A stretch of 5,556 nt of DNA, from positions 1 through 5,556 of the forward strand of contig JAISZF010000110.1 of the NCBI GenBank assembly GCA_031269415.1. Direction: 5' to 3'. Shown here piece after piece: positions 1-5,556 of the stretch; position 1 is the stretch's first letter, and each line of letters opens with the position of its first letter. The stretch is from Clostridiales bacterium (lineage in GTDB: Bacteria; Bacillota; Clostridia; Lachnospirales; WQUN01). The notes beneath the pieces are model-generated. The model was not told where the DNA came from. It worked only from the letters and a program-made list of their open reading frames with translations, and did not search any database. The translations under genes were made by a program, and so were the position numbers.

Positions 1-567
1 ACAAAACCTGAAATCTATAAAATAATCGATCTGCTGACGCAAAATCTCTCTCGGAGGCTGGAGTCCCAGCAACTGTCAGTTTCGCTGACAGACAGGGCAA
101 AGGCGTTTGTGGCGGAGAGCGCGTATGATCCCGCTTACGGCGCGCGGCCGTTGAAACGGTTTATCCAGAGCAGAATTGAAACAATGGCGGGGAAGATGAT
201 CCTAAAAGGAGAATTTGAGGCCGGTTCACAAATTCTGATCGATGTGTCCAACGGAGAATTGATCGCCGGGAAAAAAATAAGCGAAAAGGCGCGGGTTGGC
301 TTCCCGCGCATTTATTTCGCTCTTCCGCGCAAAATCCGCTCATCAATCAATATGCCCGTCCCCAATAAACCAACGACTTCGCGGGTTTGCCGCAGCAGAC
401 GCAAGTGTCCGACACACGCTCTTGCTCGAGTGGTATACAGCGAGACGTCGCGCCGTTTGTTTCCTTTACGGCGTTTTCACATTCCTCGCCGCCGCACCAC
501 ATGGCCTTTACAAACCCCGGGGTCGCGTTTAAAATATTCGTCATTTCATCAAGGCTGTTCGCTGTAA
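1..567 (+). CDS. clpB: Clp/Hsp100 ATPase, probably disaggregase ClpB, C-terminal fragment
   Basis: ClpB is a cytoplasmic hexameric AAA+ disaggregase that works with DnaK/DnaJ/GrpE to rescue aggregated proteins. Only the C-terminal D2 small domain is visible; the 5' end lies before base 1. Fragment residues 42-52 read YDPAYGARPLK, the sensor-2 motif of Hsp100 proteins, whose Arg (residue 49) contacts nucleotide in D2. The preceding 'LSVSLTDRAKAFVAE' and following 'ILKGEFEAGSQILIDV' match the family's ending. Homology stops near residue 92 (base 276), where ClpB proteins normally end. The frame as printed stays open to a TGA at 565-567, adding about 96 unrelated residues that run antisense to proS. 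A TAA at 278-280 lies in the +1 frame directly after seven A's, so the true end is probably 280. The GTG at 109 lies inside the conserved domain and is not a start. ClpC or ClpE are less likely alternatives; the absence of the far larger N-terminal part prevents a firm choice. Confidence 0.82.
   Translation, partial: TKPEIYKIIDLLTQNLSRRLESQQLSVSLTDRAKAFVAESAYDPAYGARPLKRFIQSRIETMAGKMILKGEFEAGSQILIDVSNGELIAGKKISEKARVGFPRIYFALPRKIRSSINMPVPNKPTTSRVCRSRRKCPTHALARVVYSETSRRLFPLRRFHIPRRRTTWPLQTPGSRLKYSSFHQGCSL
271..280 (+). other. A7 homopolymer followed by out-of-frame TAA at the expected clpB stop
   Basis: Bases 271-277 are seven A's and 278-280 are TAA. In the clpB frame the codons read AAA AAA ATA AGC, so the TAA is missed by one base. 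One A fewer would give Lys-Lys-stop exactly where ClpB-family proteins end, and directly before the terminator hairpin. This may be a one-base sequencing or assembly error, a real insertion, or slippage on the A run that yields a mixture of ends. The sequence alone does not decide. Confidence 0.7.
284..320. terminator. Bidirectional Rho-independent terminator between clpB and proS
   Basis: A perfect 7-bp stem, GCGCGGG (289-295) with CCCGCGC (303-309), encloses the 7-nt loop TTGGCTT. On the - strand it lies 37 nt past the proS stop and is followed by CCTTTTCGCTTATTTTTTT, a strong T-rich tail. On the + strand it is followed by ATTTATTTCGCT, a weaker tail. Its place between two convergent genes fits termination of both. 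It also supports a clpB stop at 280, because otherwise the hairpin would lie inside the coding region. Confidence 0.8.
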
Positions 568-1789
568 AGATACGGCTTTCCAGATGCCGTCGGGCTTTGT
601 CCAGTAAGTTGGCCTGAATGCCGTCCAGCAGGCGATCAATCTCAGTTTCCAGTATATCCAGTGAAACCGCGGTCTTCTCTCCTGTATCGCGTCTCGCCAG
701 CACGCACTGATTGTTCGATATATCTTTAGGACCTAACTCCAAACGCAGCGGCACGCCCTTCATTTCATGCTCGCTGAATTTCCAGCCGGGAGATTTGTCG
801 CTTACATCCATCTTAACCCGGAATTTAACCGACAAAGCCGCCAGCAGCGTTTCGGCCTTATCCAAAACGCCGGCCTTACGCGTCGCGATGGGGATAATAA
901 CCACCTGGATCGGCGCCACCTTGGGCGGCAGACATAGGCCGCTGTTATCGCCGTGTACCATAATAAGGCCGCCGATCATACGGGTCGTGAATCCCCACGA
1001 GGTCTGATGAACATATTTCAACTCGTTGTTCTTATCGGTATATTGAATGCCGAACGCCTTGGCGAACCCGTCGCCGAAGTTGTGGCTCGTGCCGGATTGC
1101 AGCGCCTTGCCGTCGTGCATCAGGCTTTCGATTGTATACGTGGCCTCCGCGCCCGCGAATTTCTCCTTATCGGTTTTGCGTCCTTTAATAACGGGGATGG
1201 CCAGAACGTTTTCGCAAAACTCCGCGTACACGTTCAGCATTCTGATAGTTTCTTCCTCCGCTTCCTCCGCCGTGGCATGTGCGGTATGGCCTTCCTGCCA
1301 CAGGAATTCCCTGGTGCGGAGGAACGGGCGCGTGGTTTTTTCCCAGCGCAAAACGGAACACCATTGATTGTACAGCACCGGCAGATCACGGTAAGAGTGG
1401 ATCAGGCCGGCGTAATGCTCGCAGAACAGCGTTTCGGAGGTGGGGCGCACGCACAGCCTTTCCGTCAGCTTCTCACTGCCGCCGTGCGTTACCCAGGCCA
1501 CCTCCGGCGCGAACCCCTCGACATGATCCTTTTCCTTCTGCAGCAGCGATTCGGTTATCAGCATGGGCATATACACATTTTGATGCCCTGTGGCCTTAAA
1601 CCGCTCGTCCATTTGCTTTTGCATCAGCTCCCAAATAGCGTATCCGTACGGACGAAAGATAATGAAACCGCCCACAGCGGAATAATCGGCCAGATCCGCT
1701 TTTTTAACCACATCTGTGTACCATCGCGGGAAATCTTCTTCCATATTTGTTATGTCTTCCACAAAGTTCTTATCCTTTTTCTCAGGCAT
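347..1789 (-). CDS. proS: Prolyl-tRNA synthetase, archaeal/eukaryotic-type (short form)
   Basis: Cytoplasmic class II aminoacyl-tRNA synthetase that activates proline with ATP and charges tRNA-Pro. At 480 residues it is the short form without the ~180-residue INS editing domain of the usual bacterial enzyme. The class II core has motif 1 around 44-76 (FRPYGYAIWELM to YMPM), motif 2 at 147-168 (LRWEKTTRPFLRTREFLWQEG) and motif 3 at 273-292 (GGLIMVHGDNSGLCLPPKVA). The anticodon-binding domain covers about 293-395. The C-terminal domain carries C432, C437, C463 and C466, the spacing of the zinc site in archaeal-type enzymes, and the protein ends in the conserved terminal Tyr (GRAY). The ATG at 1789 has AGGAG (1800-1796) 6 nt upstream and overlaps the preceding stop by 8 nt, so translation is probably coupled. 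It is the last gene of the operon and is followed by the hairpin at 284-320. Identity is very secure. Confidence 0.98.
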   Translation of the reverse strand: MPEKKDKNFVEDITNMEEDFPRWYTDVVKKADLADYSAVGGFIIFRPYGYAIWELMQKQMDERFKATGHQNVYMPMLITESLLQKEKDHVEGFAPEVAWVTHGGSEKLTERLCVRPTSETLFCEHYAGLIHSYRDLPVLYNQWCSVLRWEKTTRPFLRTREFLWQEGHTAHATAEEAEEETIRMLNVYAEFCENVLAIPVIKGRKTDKEKFAGAEATYTIESLMHDGKALQSGTSHNFGDGFAKAFGIQYTDKNNELKYVHQTSWGFTTRMIGGLIMVHGDNSGLCLPPKVAPIQVVIIPIATRKAGVLDKAETLLAALSVKFRVKMDVSDKSPGWKFSEHEMKGVPLRLELGPKDISNNQCVLARRDTGEKTAVSLDILETEIDRLLDGIQANLLDKARRHLESRIFTANSLDEMTNILNATPGFVKAMWCGGEECENAVKETNGATSRCIPLEQERVSDTCVCCGKPAKSLVYWGRAY

Positions 1790-3092
1790 GAGCGTCTCCT
1801 CGTATCAGGGCTTCCGCTAACGCGGAGCCGTTTATTTTAACCTCCATGGCGCGGGTATTTAATAGCGAAGAAAGTTCTTCCAAGCTTACGTCGTCTAAAA
1901 AGCAGCCGTCCCTCAGCGCGTTCGCGGGTATAAGCAGGGTATCAGACAGTGATTTGCCTTTCAGTTCAGACAGAATGTCCTTTCCGGTCAGCAGCCCGCT
2001 TACCGTTATGCTTTCTCCAAAAAAATCGTTGTATATTACATGGATGTCTATGATCATATCGCGCAGCTTTTGGATTTCTTCACACAGGCGCGTTATAAAA
2101 GAACCCGCCGCCGCGCCCGTTACCAACGAAATTCGCCCTCCGCCCGAAGCGGGTGTAATCTTCCGCAGCGCGCGACGGAATTCCCGCTCGAACAGAGCAA
2201 GCATACCCACCCCGTTTTCAAGCTGTGGGAAATCCTCATATTCCCTGTAGGAGGGACAGGCGACGCCCGCGTTCAGGTAAAATTCATCAGCGGCGTATAC
2301 AAAACGTTTTCTGTTTTCTTTCAGGAACCTCTTTTGATACGCTTCAATCCGCGGCAGAACCGCTTTAGAGTCTTCCGCGGAAAAGGGCTGTAACAACGGC
2401 AAATTCCGTCTGAATTTAGTCAGTCCGGCCGGAACAACCGACAGGCTGTTCGCCATCGGCATGAAAGCGGCCAGTTCCCGAATGGTCCTATCCAGTTGCG
2501 GGCCGTCGTTAATGCCCTTGCAGAGTACGGCCTGATAATTCATGGTAATGCCCGCGTCGGACAGGCGTTTCAGTTTAGGCATTAAACTCGCGGCTTCCGG
2601 GTTTTTCAGCATCTTAACGCGCAGTTCCGGATCGGTCGCGTGTACCGAAATATTGATGGGCGACAGGTGATAGTAGATTACGCGATCCAGATCGGAATCG
2701 GTCATGTTGGTCAGCGTAACATAATTCCCTGTCAAAAATGACAGGCGGGAATCGTCGTCCTTGAAATATAGGGTGGAACGCATACGCTTTGGGAGTTGGT
2801 CGATAAAACAGAAAACGCATTTATTGGAGCATCTCTTGGCCTCGTCCATCAAGCCCTGTTCAAACGTCAGCCCTAAATCCTCGTCCTCGTCCTTCTCTAT
2901 CTCCAGCAGCCACTCCTCGCCATCCGGCTTTCGTATAAGCAGATCCACGCGTTCATCCATCGCCAGATACCTGTAATCGAACACATCCCTGACCGGCTGA
3001 TTGTTTATGCCTATTAAAATATCGCCGGGTTCCACGCCCAGTTCAGCGCACACGCTGCCCGGATCCACTCTGGCGATTACGCTGTCAGACAT
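1782..3092 (-). CDS. PDZ-radical SAM-DUF512 protein, function unknown
   Basis: This 436-residue protein has three parts. Residues 1-65 form a PDZ-like domain (GVEPGDILIGINNQPVRD at 19-36). A radical SAM-like region follows, with a CX3CX2C cluster at C88, C92 and C95 (CSNKCVFC, then FIDQLP), the expected site for a 4Fe-4S cluster that cleaves S-adenosylmethionine. Residues from about 220 to 428 form the DUF512 domain. This order matches a family known from Clostridia and cyanobacteria; I know of no established substrate or reaction. No signal peptide or membrane segment is visible, so it is probably cytoplasmic. The ATG at 3092 lies 16 nt inside the end of pgeF and has only a weak GGCGG upstream, which suggests reinitiation by ribosomes that finish pgeF. 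A later GTG start would cut into the PDZ domain. The 3' end overlaps proS by 8 nt. Family assignment is secure; the role is not. Confidence 0.93.
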   Translation of the reverse strand: MSDSVIARVDPGSVCAELGVEPGDILIGINNQPVRDVFDYRYLAMDERVDLLIRKPDGEEWLLEIEKDEDEDLGLTFEQGLMDEAKRCSNKCVFCFIDQLPKRMRSTLYFKDDDSRLSFLTGNYVTLTNMTDSDLDRVIYYHLSPINISVHATDPELRVKMLKNPEAASLMPKLKRLSDAGITMNYQAVLCKGINDGPQLDRTIRELAAFMPMANSLSVVPAGLTKFRRNLPLLQPFSAEDSKAVLPRIEAYQKRFLKENRKRFVYAADEFYLNAGVACPSYREYEDFPQLENGVGMLALFEREFRRALRKITPASGGGRISLVTGAAAGSFITRLCEEIQKLRDMIIDIHVIYNDFFGESITVSGLLTGKDILSELKGKSLSDTLLIPANALRDGCFLDDVSLEELSSLLNTRAMEVKINGSALAEALIRGDAHA

Positions 3093-3883
3093 ATGATCGC
3101 CGCCATTGAGCCTCGTTTGCCGCCGTCCCTGCGATGCGAGTAGAATAAATCTTCATGGCAGCAGGTACAGACCGGCTCGCAATCTATATTCTCGGGAAGC
3201 AGCCCGGCGCTTTCAAGAATCTGTTTGTTAACGGCCCATAGATCCACTTTGTATTTGCGCTCGCCATAAGGCCCGTCAACATACGGAACCCACGCGGGGT
3301 TTTGAAGAAATTCGGCGGCGACCGGCGAGTCCACCTCAAAGCAGCACGGGCCGATGGACGGACCGATCCCGGCCAGGATATCCTTGGGATCGCAGGTGAA
3401 TTCCCTATTCAGCGCTTCGACGGCTATACGCCCGATTTGGGCGGCTGTACCCCGCCAGCCCGAATGAACCGCCGCGATGACTCTTTTGACGGGATCCAAA
3501 AAAAGAAGCGGCACGCAGTCCGCATAAAACGTAACCAACGCCGCGCCCGGCTCGTTTGTGTATAACCCGTCCGTCTCGCGTATGTCGCTTGGGCCTATGC
3601 CCTTACCTATGTCGGAAGCGTACACTCGCCGTAAATAAGTTTCATGCGTTTGATTGGAAAAAATCGTATTCTCAAGCGGAATACCCAACCCGGCGGTGAA
3701 TCCGCGAAAGTTCGCGGTCACATTGGACTCGACGTCCCCTCGGTGAAATCCGAGGTTCATCGAAGCCCAAACGCCTGTCGAAACCCCGCCGACGCGCGTG
3801 GATATACCGTGCGAAACAAGGCGGGTTTCCGAAAAAAGCGGGAATACGGCCATAGGCATATTATTGTGAGTTATCAGTTCCAT
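3077..3883 (-). CDS. pgeF: PgeF/YfiH laccase-domain protein (polyphenol oxidase family)
   Basis: This 268-residue protein belongs to the DUF152/YfiH/LACC1 family. E. coli YfiH has been linked to removing wrongly built peptidoglycan precursors (hence pgeF), and bacterial and mammalian relatives show adenosine phosphorylase/deaminase activity; which role applies here cannot be read from the sequence. Visible family signatures are GISTRVGGVS (26-35), SMNLGFHRGD (41-50), SNQTH (76-80), TFYADCVPLLF (118-128), AAVHSGWRG (137-145) and the C-terminal FYSHRRDGGKRGSMAAI. The likely metal/active-site triad H80, C123 and H140 is intact. Length is normal for the family and there is no signal peptide. The ATG at 3881-3883 follows yraN by 18 nt. 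The only Shine-Dalgarno-like string, AGGGG (3903-3899), overlaps the yraN stop and sits 15 nt away, farther than usual; Met9 and Met11 are alternative starts but have no better site. The 3' end overlaps the radical SAM gene by 16 nt. Confidence 0.95.
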   Translation of the reverse strand: MELITHNNMPMAVFPLFSETRLVSHGISTRVGGVSTGVWASMNLGFHRGDVESNVTANFRGFTAGLGIPLENTIFSNQTHETYLRRVYASDIGKGIGPSDIRETDGLYTNEPGAALVTFYADCVPLLFLDPVKRVIAAVHSGWRGTAAQIGRIAVEALNREFTCDPKDILAGIGPSIGPCCFEVDSPVAAEFLQNPAWVPYVDGPYGERKYKVDLWAVNKQILESAGLLPENIDCEPVCTCCHEDLFYSHRRDGGKRGSMAAIICLTA

Positions 3884-3901
3884 TATTTAAATACACAACC
3901 C

Positions 3902-4255
3902 CTAAAACGCATTTTTTATAAGCGTAATCTCCGGCTTTCCCGCCAAGTCTATAATCTCAAGCACGTCGAAACGGAAGTCCTGATTATTGAGACGCTTATA
4001 CATAATATAATACTGCGCGACATGCCGTATGTGACGCTGCTTATAATACCCCACAGCTTCGCGGGGATATCCGTGAGCCAGGCCGCGCCGGTATTTGACC
4101 TCGACAAACGCGATATATTCGCCGTCGCGGGCGATTATATCGATCTCACCGGATCTGCAGCGAAAATTACGCTCCATGACGCCAAACCCATTGGCCGTAA
4201 GGTAATCCTCCGCTAATTTCTGCCCGTACGCCCCTATTTCAACTTTATTATCCAT
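3902..4255 (-). CDS. yraN: YraN family (UPF0102) endonuclease-like protein
   Basis: At 117 residues this is a typical full-length YraN/UPF0102 protein. The family has a PD-(D/E)XK nuclease-like fold, but its physiological role is poorly defined. The N-terminal helix 'GAYGQKLAEDYLTANGF' (8-24, with E16) precedes the predicted metal site: E37 and D39 in SGEIDIIARDG, then E52 and K54 in FVEVKYR. The conserved FRFDVLEI follows at 94-101. All expected catalytic-type residues are present, so a metal-dependent nuclease activity is plausible but inferred. The ATG at 4255 has AAGGA (4269-4265) 9 nt upstream. The gene lies 26 nt after rnhB, a pairing common in Gram-positive bacteria, which suggests a role in nucleic acid processing. 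It is followed 18 nt later by pgeF. Confidence 0.95.
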   Translation of the reverse strand: MDNKVEIGAYGQKLAEDYLTANGFGVMERNFRCRSGEIDIIARDGEYIAFVEVKYRRGLAHGYPREAVGYYKQRHIRHVAQYYIMYKRLNNQDFRFDVLEIIDLAGKPEITLIKNAF

Positions 4256-4281
4256 GGATTCACGTCCTTAGTATGCGGGTG

Positions 4282-4929
4282 TTATGTATTTTCCGTGAAT
4301 TTTGCGGAAAAACTCCGCCGATGTATGGGGCAGAGACCAAACTCGCGGATCGCGAGTATATGCTTTTCGGTTCCATATCCTTTATGCTGATCAAACCCAT
4401 ACTCCGGGTAGAGTTCATGATATTCACACATCATTTCGTCACGCGCCGTTTTAGCGACTATGCTGGCCGCCGCGATGGACATGGATAACGCGTCGCCCCT
4501 TATAATGGCGCGTTGGGGAATATTTACGCCGGGCAGCCTCAGCGCGTCGATCAATACGGCGTCGGGCCGTACGGAAAGCCCGTTTACGGCTTCGGTCATG
4601 GCTTTGACAGTGGCTTGCAGTATGTTTATCCCATCAATGGTCTTAACATCGGTCATTCCGATTGAAACAGCCAAGGCGGCTCCCCGTATTATTTTAGCCA
4701 GATTCTCTCTCTTTTTTTCACTGAGCCGCTTGGAGTCGTCGATTCCCTCTATACGCGGCCTTTTGGGAAGTATAACCGCGCAAGCCAGAACGGGCCCGGC
4801 GAGCGGCCCGCGCCCCACTTCATCGACCCCGGCGATAAACGCGGCGCCTTGCGCGTAGTATTCATTTTCATAGATAAGCAATTGCTCCAGCCGGGCTTGT
4901 TCTTCTTCCTCGCTCTTTTTTTTCATCAT
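4282..4929 (-). CDS. rnhB: Ribonuclease HII
   Basis: RNase HII cuts RNA in RNA-DNA hybrids and nicks 5' of single ribonucleotides in DNA, which starts ribonucleotide excision repair. The 215-residue protein shows GVDEVGRGPLAGPV at 34-47, giving catalytic D36 and E37 and the GRG motif that recognises the RNA-DNA junction. The third acid is D128 (LIDA) and the fourth D146 (RGDALSMSIAAASIVAK). DSKRLS (65-70) and the conserved HKGYGT near the C terminus are also present. The charged N-terminal stretch (residues 3-15) resembles that of other Gram-positive RNase HII proteins. Two adjacent ATGs exist. The first (4929) touches the aroA stop with no gap and is 4 nt from AGGAG. The second (4926) has a more usual 7-nt spacing, so the real start may be one codon later. 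Confidence 0.98.
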   Translation of the reverse strand: MMKKKSEEEEQARLEQLLIYENEYYAQGAAFIAGVDEVGRGPLAGPVLACAVILPKRPRIEGIDDSKRLSEKKRENLAKIIRGAALAVSIGMTDVKTIDGINILQATVKAMTEAVNGLSVRPDAVLIDALRLPGVNIPQRAIIRGDALSMSIAAASIVAKTARDEMMCEYHELYPEYGFDQHKGYGTEKHILAIREFGLCPIHRRSFSAKFTENT

Positions 4930-5556
4930 TTAGCTCCTAAGCAGATCAAAGAAGGACGGAAACGAAATATTAACGCATTCGCTGTTCTTAATAAACGTGT
5001 CGCCGCTTACGGCGCACGCGGCTATAGCCAGACTCATGGCGACACGGTGGTCGTTATGGCTGTCCACAATGGTTCCGGACAGAGGATAGCCGCCGTCTAT
5101 GATAAGCCCGTCAGAGGTTTCCGATACGCGAGCGCCAAACTTGGACAATTCCACAGCCATTGTGCGTATGCGGTTGGATTCTTTATATTTCAATTCCTCC
5201 GCGTCCCTTATGACGGAGCGGCCTTCCGCGAACGCCGAAGCGACCGCTAATATGGGGATCTCATCTATCATGCGGGGGATTATGTCGCCGTAAATCTCCG
5301 TTCCCTTAAGCACGGACGAACGCGCGGTGATGTCCGCCATTTCCTCACCGCCGGCGGCGTGCCTGTTTGTTATCTCAATCTGCCCGCCCATTCTGACGAA
5401 CGCGTCTATAATGCCTGTACGCGTTGGATTTATACCCACACTCGTAACCGTAATCTCCGACTCCGGGAGAATCAGCCCCAGCGCGATGAAAAACGCGGCG
5501 GATGAAATATCGCCCGGAATCTGAATCTTGCGGGCGTATAACCGAGACACGGGCTT
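4930..5556 (-). CDS. aroA: 3-phosphoshikimate 1-carboxyvinyltransferase (EPSP synthase), C-terminal part
   Basis: EPSP synthase joins phosphoenolpyruvate and shikimate-3-phosphate in the sixth step of the shikimate pathway to aromatic amino acids. The 208 visible residues are about the second half of a protein normally near 430; the start lies beyond base 5556, and the GTG at 5548-5550 is internal. Family landmarks in fragment numbering are IPGDISSAAFF (13-23), NPTRTGIIDAFVRMG (43-57), the catalytic-region DEIP at 98-101, EELKYKESNRI (120-130) and SHNDHRVAM (166-174). It ends in the usual FPSFFDLL. The Asn in KESNR replaces the Asp of E. coli-type KETDR, but this variant is normal in Gram-positive class II-like enzymes and does not suggest lost activity. 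It is the most upstream visible gene of the operon; its TAA abuts the rnhB start. Confidence 0.97.
   Translation of the reverse strand, partial: KPVSRLYARKIQIPGDISSAAFFIALGLILPESEITVTSVGINPTRTGIIDAFVRMGGQIEITNRHAAGGEEMADITARSSVLKGTEIYGDIIPRMIDEIPILAVASAFAEGRSVIRDAEELKYKESNRIRTMAVELSKFGARVSETSDGLIIDGGYPLSGTIVDSHNDHRVAMSLAIAACAVSGDTFIKNSECVNISFPSFFDLLRS
4934..4940 (-). promoter_or_regulatory. Ribosome binding site of rnhB inside the end of aroA
   Basis: TTAGGAG lies within the last codons of aroA, just before its TAA. Spacing is 4 nt to the first ATG (4929) and 7 nt to the second (4926). The spacing favours the second ATG. The stop-start arrangement TAAATGATG favours coupled translation of aroA and rnhB. 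Confidence 0.7.

Noticed and set aside
953..1840. Long + strand open frame of about 295 codons
   Set aside because: It lies opposite proS, whose identity is certain from class II motifs. The translation shows no recognisable domain, and long antisense frames are expected opposite GC-rich third positions.
3155..3175. Cysteine cluster CTCC near the PgeF C terminus as an extra metal site
   Set aside because: Cysteines before the FxSHRRDG motif are common in this family, and the known metal triad (H80, C123, H140) is elsewhere and intact.
3884..3901. AT-rich 18-nt gap before pgeF (TATTTAAATA) as an internal promoter
   Set aside because: A -10-like string is present, but no convincing -35 hexamer at proper spacing is visible in the yraN coding region, and tight gene packing suggests a single transcript.
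3644..4216. Long + strand open frame of about 190 codons
   Set aside because: It spans the 5' end of pgeF, the gap and most of yraN on the other strand. Both of those genes carry family motifs; this frame carries none.
5184..5196. Asn in the KESNR motif of AroA as a possible lost active-site residue
   Set aside because: Asn at this position is normal in Gram-positive EPSP synthases, and the catalytic Asp-Glu (DEIP) and DHR motifs are intact.

Overview
The window reads as a housekeeping stretch of a bacterial chromosome, most likely from a Clostridia-like member of the Bacillota. The lineage is an inference. It rests on AGGAG-type ribosome binding sites, an EPSP synthase with the KESNR variant seen in Gram-positive enzymes, a short archaeal/eukaryotic-type prolyl-tRNA synthetase, and a PDZ-radical SAM-DUF512 protein of a family known mainly from Clostridia and cyanobacteria. 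G+C content is moderate and looks even across the window. I see no tRNA, rRNA, CRISPR array, insertion sequence or phage gene.

Layout: on the + strand, the window opens inside the last part of a Clp/Hsp100 ATPase gene, most likely clpB. On the - strand, six genes fill almost everything else. In transcription order (right to left) they are aroA (5' half outside the window), rnhB, yraN, pgeF (yfiH), the PDZ-radical SAM-DUF512 gene and proS. Spacing is that of one operon: 0, 26 and 18 nt at the first three junctions, then overlaps of 16 and 8 nt. The two transcription units converge between about 280 and 346, where a GC-rich hairpin with flanking A/T tracts probably ends both.

The operon mixes functions: shikimate pathway (AroA), ribonucleotide removal from DNA (RNase HII), a putative nuclease-fold protein (YraN), a laccase-domain protein linked to peptidoglycan fidelity or purine metabolism (PgeF), an uncharacterised radical SAM protein, and tRNA charging (ProS). 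No single pathway is evident.

No clearly new system is visible. Three points deserve a second look. The end of clpB lacks an in-frame stop but has TAA one base out of frame just after an A7 run. The DUF512 protein has no established function and is translationally embedded between pgeF and proS. The ProS is of the archaeal/eukaryotic type with an intact C-terminal four-cysteine site.
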